A DNA stretch of 18,287 bases from Candidatus Aalborgicola lynettensis (lineage in GTDB: Bacteria > Pseudomonadota > Gammaproteobacteria > Burkholderiales > Burkholderiaceae_C), in assembly GCA_016719405.1 (NCBI GenBank), contig JADJZE010000012.1, positions 1-18,287 of the forward strand. The letters run 5' to 3'. A program made the translations under genes and the position numbers. Below are positions 12,093 to 18,287 of this stretch, one piece after another (within the stretch, counting starts at the first letter, position 1; each line of letters starts with the position of its first letter). A model generated the notes under the pieces. It was not told where the DNA came from, made no database searches, and worked only from the letters and a program-made list of their open reading frames with translations.

Positions 12093-13712
12093 CTACGCAG
12101 CACCACCCGGCGCCAGCGTCAGCACCTCAAAATCCACAATGTTGCGGCTGGCTTTGCTGAATTCCACCCCAATCAGGTGAACCGGCTCCCCGCGACCTTT
12201 GTATTTGTCGGCATAGCCCTTGTCTAGAATTTGCTGCAGCGCGCGGCCTTCGGGCACCAGTTCCACCACCTTGAACTCGAACAGGTACACATGGCCGTCA
12301 AACAGCACCGCCATGTCAATGCGGCCTTTGTTGGTGGAGTCCTCCAGCCGGATGTCCAGGCCCAGCGCGGCAAAGTAGCTGTAGAAGATGCTGGCATAGT
12401 AGCCTTCAAAGCGGCTGAGTTCATTCTTGCGGTACCAGTCGTGCGGGATGCTGGCGTAAAAGGCGTGGAACAGGGCTTGCAGCGCGGCGAGCTTGTTGGT
12501 CTTGAGTACATCAATCAGTTTGCGGCGCGATTCAAACGAGGTGCGCTCCGGCGCACCCAAACCACCCAGCAGGGCCGCGTTCAGGCTGGACTCCACCTCA
12601 CGGTTGGGGTAGCCCAGGGTGTAGACCCACTGCCCCGGCAGCAACTGGCTGCTCTCCAGCACCGTCAGGTAGCCGGCCTGAAACAGCAGGGCCTCGGGTT
12701 CAATCAGGTCCACATCAAAGGTGGACAACAGCGCCATGCTGCTGTGCAGGCGGGCCAGGTCGGGGGTAAAAAACTGGCGCTCGCTCAGGAGTTTGACCAG
12801 AAAAGTGTGGGTGCCGGTTTCAAACCAGTAAGCACGGAATTCGCGGCTGTCAAACAGCAAGAGCAGGTCAAACGGGTTGTACACACTGGTGCCCAGCCAG
12901 TTGTAGCCGTTGTACCAGCGGCGTATTTCTTCGCGGTCCAGCCCCGGCAGCTCGGGGGCAAACACGGTGTCGACATCGGCATCGGTGTAGCCGCACAGGG
13001 CGCTGTAGCGTTTGTCCAGTGTGATGTCAATGAGGTTGTTCAGGCCCGAGAACAGGCTAACTTTGCTGAATTTGGAGACGCCGGTCAGAAAGACGAACTT
13101 CAAATGTTCGTCCGCGCCTTTGAGCACCGAATACAGGTTTTTGAGGCCCTCGCGCATTTCCAGCGCCACCGGGCTGTGGGTGATGTTGTCGAGGATGGGT
13201 TTGTCGTATTCGTCGATGAGTACGACGGCGCGTTGGCCAAATTTCTGGTGGGCCTGGCGAATCAGGTCGGCAAAATTACCGGCAATGTCATTTTCGGGCA
13301 AGTCAGCGGGCCGTTGCACACCCAGGGTTTCGCGGTTGATGCGCAGTATGCCGCGGATGCGCTGGTCCAGCTCGGCGCGGTTTTGCAGCACGCCGTCGGA
13401 AAAGCTGATGCGGATGACCGGGTGTTTTTTGCCCCAGTCCCAGCGGGTTTCGGCGGCCAGGCCGGTGAACAATTCTTTACTGGCATCAAACAGTTCGCGA
13501 AAGGTGTCAATCAGCAGGCTTTTGCCAAAGCGCCGGGGGCGGCTTAAGAAGTAGCAGGCGCCCTGCTCAATCAAGTCAATGGCCAAGCCGGTCTTGTCCA
13601 CGTAGTAGTAGTCATCGGCTTCGCGGATTTTGCGAAAGGTCTGGATGCCAATGGGCAGTTTGCGCCGCACAAGGGGCGCGCCGGGTGCGGGTGGAGACTG
13701 GGTGGAGGCCAT
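12093..13712 (-). CDS. AAA-ATPase-like protein with C-terminal PD-(D/E)XK nuclease domain, copy 2
   Basis: The 539-aa product starts at the ATG at 13712 (MASTQSPPAP), the same position as its paralogs. The open frame extends 33 codons further, but that stretch is unrelated to the paralogs and includes a REP-like hairpin. Walker A (RPRRFGKS), Walker B (VVLIDEYDKP), FLTGVSKF and the nuclease motifs GRIDMAVLF and FEFK are all present. The central segment (about residues 308-413: SERQFFTPDLARLHSSMALL through NKLAALQ) differs strongly from copies 1 and 3, although both flanks are near identical. The early segment READDYYYVDKTGLAIDLIE matches copy 3, not copy 1. The 3' end and the Rpn neighbour match copy 1. 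The gene is thus a mosaic. Confidence 0.9.
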   Translation of the reverse strand: MASTQSPPAPGAPLVRRKLPIGIQTFRKIREADDYYYVDKTGLAIDLIEQGACYFLSRPRRFGKSLLIDTFRELFDASKELFTGLAAETRWDWGKKHPVIRISFSDGVLQNRAELDQRIRGILRINRETLGVQRPADLPENDIAGNFADLIRQAHQKFGQRAVVLIDEYDKPILDNITHSPVALEMREGLKNLYSVLKGADEHLKFVFLTGVSKFSKVSLFSGLNNLIDITLDKRYSALCGYTDADVDTVFAPELPGLDREEIRRWYNGYNWLGTSVYNPFDLLLLFDSREFRAYWFETGTHTFLVKLLSERQFFTPDLARLHSSMALLSTFDVDLIEPEALLFQAGYLTVLESSQLLPGQWVYTLGYPNREVESSLNAALLGGLGAPERTSFESRRKLIDVLKTNKLAALQALFHAFYASIPHDWYRKNELSRFEGYYASIFYSYFAALGLDIRLEDSTNKGRIDMAVLFDGHVYLFEFKVVELVPEGRALQQILDKGYADKYKGRGEPVHLIGVEFSKASRNIVDFEVLTLAPGGAA

Positions 13713-13770
13713 GCGTGCATTGTAGGCAAGCCTTGCGTCGATCAGCACCTGTGGCGTGGTAAGGCTGAAG

Positions 13771-13826
13771 CAAAATATGCCCTTTGCGCTTGTCCAGCAA
13801 GCGCAAGGCACTATTCAATTTATAGC
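13771..13826 (-). repeat. REP-like intergenic repeat, copy C
   Basis: TTGCGCTTG (13784-13792) pairs perfectly with CAAGCGCAA (13798-13806) around a 5-base loop. On the minus strand the surrounding bases (GCTATAAATTGAATAG ... GCATATTTT) align with copies A and B. It lies between ATPase copies 3 and 2. The stem is not followed by a T run on the plus strand, so it is better read as a repeat than a terminator. Confidence 0.6.
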
Positions 13827-13858
13827 AAATGCACCGCTGCTCGATGCTGCAGCACCCG

Positions 13859-15475
13859 CTACGCAGCGCTGCCGGGTGCCAGCGTCAGCACCTCAAACCC
13901 CACAATGTTGCGGCTGGATTTGCTGAATTCCACCCCAATCAGGTGAACCGGCTCCCGCCGGGCTTTGTATTTGTCGGCATAGCCCTTGTCCTGGATTTGC
14001 TGCAGCGCGCGGCCTTCGGGCACCAGTTCCACCACCTTGAACTCAAACAGGTACACATGGCCGTCAAACAGCACCGCCATGTCAATGCGGCCCTTGTTGG
14101 TGGTGTCTTCCAGCCGGATGTCCAGGCCCAGCGCGGCAAAGTAGCTGTAGAAGATGCTGGCGTAGTAGCCCTCAAAGCCACTGAGTTCATTTTTGCGGTA
14201 CCAGTCGTGCGGAATGGTGGCAAAAAAGGCGTGGAACAGGGTTTGCATGCCCGCGAAGTCGTGCGCCAGCAGCAGGTCATACAACTGCGCGGCATGCACG
14301 CTGTACTGCGCCGGGTTGTCGGTGAGGTGTTGCAGCAGCACGGCGTTGAGGCTGGTGCGCACCTCCAGGTTGGGGTAGCGCAGCGTAATCTGCATCAGGC
14401 CGGGCAGGCGGCGCACATGGTCAACCGTGAGGTACCCGGCCTGAAACAGCAGTGCCTCTGGCGGGATGTTGTCCACATCAAAGGTGGATAACAGCGCTTC
14501 AGGGGCCACGATGCGGGCCAGGTCGGGCGTGAACTGCTGCCGCTGCGCCAGCAGCTTGACCAGAAAAGTGGGCGTGCCGGTTTCAAACCAGTAAGCACGG
14601 AATTCGCGGCTGTCAAACAGCAAGAGCAGGTCAAACGGGTTGTACACACTGGTGCCCAGCCAGTTGTAGCCGTTGTACCAGCGGCGTATTTCTTCGCGGT
14701 CCAGCCCCGGTAGTTCAGGGGCAAACACGCTGTCGACATCGGCATCGGTGTAGCCGCACAGGGCGCTGTAGCGTTTGTCCAGTGTGATGTCAATCAGGTT
14801 GTTCAGGCCCGAGAACAGGCTGACTTTGCTGAACTTGGAGACGCCGGTCAGAAAGACGAACTTCAAATGTTCGTCCGCGCCTTTGAGCACCGAATACAGG
14901 TTTTTGAGGCCCTCGCGCATCTCCAGCGCCACGGGGCTTTTGGTGATGTTGTCGAGTATGGGTTTGTCGTATTCGTCGATGAGTACGACGGCGCGTTGGC
15001 CAAATTTCTGGTGGGCCTGGCGAATCAGGTCGGCAAAATTACCGGCAATGTCATTTTCGGGCAAGTCAGCGGGCCGTTGCACACCCAGGGTTTCGCGGTT
15101 GATGCGCAACACGTCGCGTATGCGCTGGTCCAGCTCGGCCCGGTTTTGCAGCACGCCGTCGGAAAAGCTGATGCGGATGACCGGGTGTTTTTTGCCCCAG
15201 TCCCAGCGGGCTTCGGCGGCCAGGCCGGTGAACAATTCTTTACTGGCATCAAACAGTTCGCGAAAGGTGTCAATCAGCAGGCTTTTGCCAAAGCGCCGGG
15301 GGCGGCTTAAAAAGTAGCAGGCGCCCTGCTCAATCAAGTCAATGGCCAAGCCGGTCTTGTCCACGTAGTAGTAGTCATCGGCTTCGCGGATTTTGCGAAA
15401 GGTCTGGATGCCAATGGGCAGTTTGCGCCGCACAAGGGGCGCGCCGGGTGCGGGTGGAGACTGTGTGGGGGCCAT
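13859..15475 (-). CDS. AAA-ATPase-like protein with C-terminal PD-(D/E)XK nuclease domain, copy 3
   Basis: The 538-aa product from the ATG at 15475 starts MAPTQSPPAP. All motifs are kept: RPRRFGKS, VVLIDEYDKP, FLTGVSKF, RRWYNGYNW, GRIDMAVLF and FEFK. The early region (READDYYYVDKTGLAIDLIE) matches copy 2; the central region (LAQRQQFTPDLARIVAPEAL to HDFAGMQ) matches copy 1; the C-terminal end has private changes (KARREPVHL, SKSSRNIV). It stands upstream of copy 2 in the same direction with a gap of about 146 bp, and has no Rpn partner of its own. Its upstream flank, including the ATPase C-terminal remnant, is nearly identical to that of copy 1. No clear promoter is visible in any of the three. 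Confidence 0.9.
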   Translation of the reverse strand: MAPTQSPPAPGAPLVRRKLPIGIQTFRKIREADDYYYVDKTGLAIDLIEQGACYFLSRPRRFGKSLLIDTFRELFDASKELFTGLAAEARWDWGKKHPVIRISFSDGVLQNRAELDQRIRDVLRINRETLGVQRPADLPENDIAGNFADLIRQAHQKFGQRAVVLIDEYDKPILDNITKSPVALEMREGLKNLYSVLKGADEHLKFVFLTGVSKFSKVSLFSGLNNLIDITLDKRYSALCGYTDADVDSVFAPELPGLDREEIRRWYNGYNWLGTSVYNPFDLLLLFDSREFRAYWFETGTPTFLVKLLAQRQQFTPDLARIVAPEALLSTFDVDNIPPEALLFQAGYLTVDHVRRLPGLMQITLRYPNLEVRTSLNAVLLQHLTDNPAQYSVHAAQLYDLLLAHDFAGMQTLFHAFFATIPHDWYRKNELSGFEGYYASIFYSYFAALGLDIRLEDTTNKGRIDMAVLFDGHVYLFEFKVVELVPEGRALQQIQDKGYADKYKARREPVHLIGVEFSKSSRNIVGFEVLTLAPGSAA

Positions 15476-15503
15476 GCGTGCATTGTAGGTATGCCCGTAC
15501 CTG

Positions 15504-15557
15504 CTACGCAAAGCAACTGGGCGTCAGCGTCAAAACCTCAAAGCCCGGTAGGTTGCG
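15504..15557 (-). pseudogene. C-terminal remnant of a further AAA-ATPase/nuclease gene, second occurrence
   Basis: It has the same RNLPGFEVLTLTPSCFA end and TAG stop as at 9578-9631. The identity continues over the whole stretch 15468-15560 against 9540-9634, so this flank was copied together with the ATPase gene. Confidence 0.8.
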
Positions 15558-15560
15558 GGG

Positions 15561-15587
15561 GTGTACAGACGCGCTGAGGCCTGGGCG
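15561..15587 (+). pseudogene. 3' end remnant of a cyclophilin gene
   Basis: GTACAGACGCGCTGAGGC matches the last codons (V-Q-T-R-stop) and first downstream bases of cyclophilin copy 1 at 4384-4402, with continuing partial similarity (TGGGC). It is short, so the call rests on its place directly next to the ATPase remnant in this repeat-built region. Confidence 0.5.
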
Positions 15588-15605
15588 CGTTGGTGGGCCG
15601 GCGTA

Positions 15606-15622
15606 CCTGCCCTTGGGGCAGG
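15606..15622 (-). terminator. Weak hairpin downstream of the cupredoxin gene
   Basis: CCTGCCC (15606-15612) pairs with GGGCAGG (15616-15622) around a 3-base loop, 21 bp after the cupredoxin stop in its direction of transcription. There is no T run, so intrinsic termination is doubtful. Confidence 0.3.
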
Positions 15623-15642
15623 GTCAAAGGGCACTATTCGGC

Positions 15643-16569
15643 TTAGTGCTTCATGCCAGCCATGTCCGGTGGCGGCGCGGCGCCTGCAACGGGCTGCGTG
15701 CCCACCACAATACGGGCACGCATGCCGGCTTCCAGATGGCCGGGGATCAGGCAGGCAATTTCCAGCGGACCGGCTTGCCCAAAGGTCACCACAATTTCGC
15801 CCATCGCGCCGGCGGGCACATTCAAAGCTGCACCGCCGCCGTGGTCGTGTGCGACGTCTTTTCCGGCGGCAATCTGGCGCATCAACTCGGCATGCGCGGC
15901 AATTTCCTGGTCGGTGCCCAGCACAAACTCATGCGCCACGGCACCACCGTTGTGCACCACAAAACGCACGGTTTCGCCCATCTGCACGTCGATTTTGTCG
16001 GGCATAAAACGCATGGTGTCGTCCATGTGCACGGTGATGCTGCGCCCCACCACCTGCGCAACCAGGCCCTTGGCTTCACCATGGCCGTGGCCGCCACCGC
16101 CTGCAGCCCATTCGGGGTGGGCCAGTAGCCATTGACCGGTGCCATAACTTGCGCCTGTCACCAGTGCGCCCACCGCCAGCAGGTAGGCGGTGATGCTGCG
16201 GCGCCAATGGAAATCATTGCCAATGGCCAGCGCAATCACCGACAGCACAAAGCCCGTGGGGACCACCCAGGCGCTGCGCTCGGGCGAATCCGGAAAGTGC
16301 TGCAGTCCACCGGTGAAGAAGCCCAGGCCGATGGACAGCAGCGTGCCCCATAGCAGTGTTTTGCCCAGGCTCTTGGGGGTTTCTGCGGTGGTTAGCGTCT
16401 GGTGGTGCTCCCACCAGGCGCCTGCCACAAAGAGCACGATGCCGATGGCGGCCGTCCACAGCGAGCGCTCGCCACTGAAGAAACCGTGGTTGACGGCACC
16501 CGAGATAAAACTGATGCCCGCATACTTCAGCAGCATGGAGGCGTGTTGGGTTTGGAAATTCAGGTTCAT
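15643..16569 (-). CDS. Membrane-anchored cupredoxin (CopI-like copper-binding domain)
   Basis: The 308-aa product starts at the ATG at 16569 (MNLNFQTQHASMLLKYAG). An upstream ATG at 16605 lies inside the groEL terminator and is rejected. Residues about 14-145 contain five hydrophobic segments (around 14-31, 39-53, 71-89, 101-117, 125-146), a membrane domain. After a Gly/His linker (GGGGHGHG) comes a cupredoxin domain (about 178-290) with a type 1 copper ligand set: His213 (VAHEF), Cys273, His278 and Met283 (CLIPGHLEAGM). Typical CopI-like copper-tolerance or electron-transfer proteins are soluble periplasmic cupredoxins; fusion to a multi-pass membrane part is unusual. The His-rich linker and the C-terminal MAGMKH may bind metal. 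It is transcribed in the same direction as groEL but separated from it by a terminator. Confidence 0.82.
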   Translation of the reverse strand: MNLNFQTQHASMLLKYAGISFISGAVNHGFFSGERSLWTAAIGIVLFVAGAWWEHHQTLTTAETPKSLGKTLLWGTLLSIGLGFFTGGLQHFPDSPERSAWVVPTGFVLSVIALAIGNDFHWRRSITAYLLAVGALVTGASYGTGQWLLAHPEWAAGGGGHGHGEAKGLVAQVVGRSITVHMDDTMRFMPDKIDVQMGETVRFVVHNGGAVAHEFVLGTDQEIAAHAELMRQIAAGKDVAHDHGGGAALNVPAGAMGEIVVTFGQAGPLEIACLIPGHLEAGMRARIVVGTQPVAGAAPPPDMAGMKH

Positions 16570-16588
16570 AGTGGGTCGGCATGTTGCC

Positions 16589-16626
16589 ATGAAAAAAGCC
16601 TGCAAGGCGTAAACCCTGCAGGCTTT
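16589..16626 (-). terminator. Rho-independent terminator of groEL
   Basis: On the minus strand AAAGCCTGCA pairs perfectly with TGCAGGCTTT (plus-strand arms 16595-16604 and 16617-16626), and the second arm runs into a TTTTTTC tract. It lies 48 bp behind the groEL stop. Confidence 0.88.
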
Positions 16627-16673
16627 GTGGGATGCGTCGAAAGCCTTGCGGCCTTCGATTCGCAGCCGGGCAA

Positions 16674-18287
<1,614 letters not shown>

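Larger units (their letters stand above)
10812..13712. repeat. Large duplicated block, copy 2 (MazF remnant - leader - Rpn - ATPase)
   Basis: This is the partner of 6651-9549. Here the Rpn gene is intact, and the ATPase centre (about 12470-12790) is the divergent allele. Confidence 0.85.

Noticed and set aside
12231..13547. Long plus-strand ORF of 438 codons opposite ATPase copy 2
   Set aside because: It is the antisense shadow of a conserved gene; its residues show no family pattern and similar shadows occur opposite copies 1 and 3 in shorter form.
13784..13806. Hairpin between ATPase copies 3 and 2 as a terminator
   Set aside because: No T run directly follows the stem in either direction; it aligns with the other two REP-like repeats.
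13713..13811. N-terminal extension of ATPase copy 2 by 33 codons
   Set aside because: The extension does not match the other two copies, crosses a REP-like hairpin, and the shared MASTQ start is present in the same place.

Overview
The window looks like chromosomal DNA of a betaproteobacterium, most likely a Comamonadaceae member (Rhodoferax/Albidiferax-like). The basis is the high-GC codon use, a GroEL of betaproteobacterial type, the SapC and DUF6447-like genes, and a short palindromic intergenic repeat of a kind I associate with that family. No genus can be fixed from the sequence alone.

Layout. 1-1330: the C-terminal part of a secreted, Thr/Ala-rich S-layer/adhesin-like protein, with a damaged patch near base 80, followed by two hairpins. 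1356-2356: a small DUF6447-like gene, then a Phd/YefM antitoxin with a decayed PIN toxin. 2493-5076: SapC, a cyclophilin-type lipoprotein and a ParD/ParE pair. 5091-6638: a repeat carrying an rpn 5' stub, a second ParD-like/RelE pair, a RelE toxin fused in frame to a cyclophilin fragment, a BrnA-like antitoxin and a SapC tail remnant. 6640-15587: a large duplicated block. Its unit is a reverse-strand MazF remnant, a GATTTACG repeat leader, an Rpn (PD-(D/E)XK) gene on the plus strand, and a convergent AAA-ATPase/PD-(D/E)XK gene on the minus strand 13 bp away. The unit occurs twice, with a second cyclophilin lipoprotein between the copies and a third ATPase behind the second. 15643-18287, minus strand: a membrane-anchored cupredoxin and groEL, with a clear groEL terminator between them; groEL runs off the window and carries a small lesion near its 5' end.

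How it works together. The middle 14 kb behaves like an accessory region built by repeated duplication, gene conversion and decay. The same parts (SapC, cyclophilin, ParD, MazF, Rpn, ATPase) recur as full genes and as short remnants. Five toxin-antitoxin loci, whole or broken, plus MazF remnants and two Rpn loci share this space with two kinds of predicted PD-(D/E)XK nuclease. The most interesting candidate system is the duplicated convergent Rpn/ATPase-nuclease pair. Each Rpn gene has a strong internal ribosome binding site predicting a short C-terminal product. In copy 1 the long Rpn form is broken but the short form is intact. The three ATPases are mosaics of each other, with a switched central segment.

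Caution: single-base indels occur in the secreted protein, the PIN gene, Rpn copy 1 and groEL. Some may be sequencing or assembly errors.
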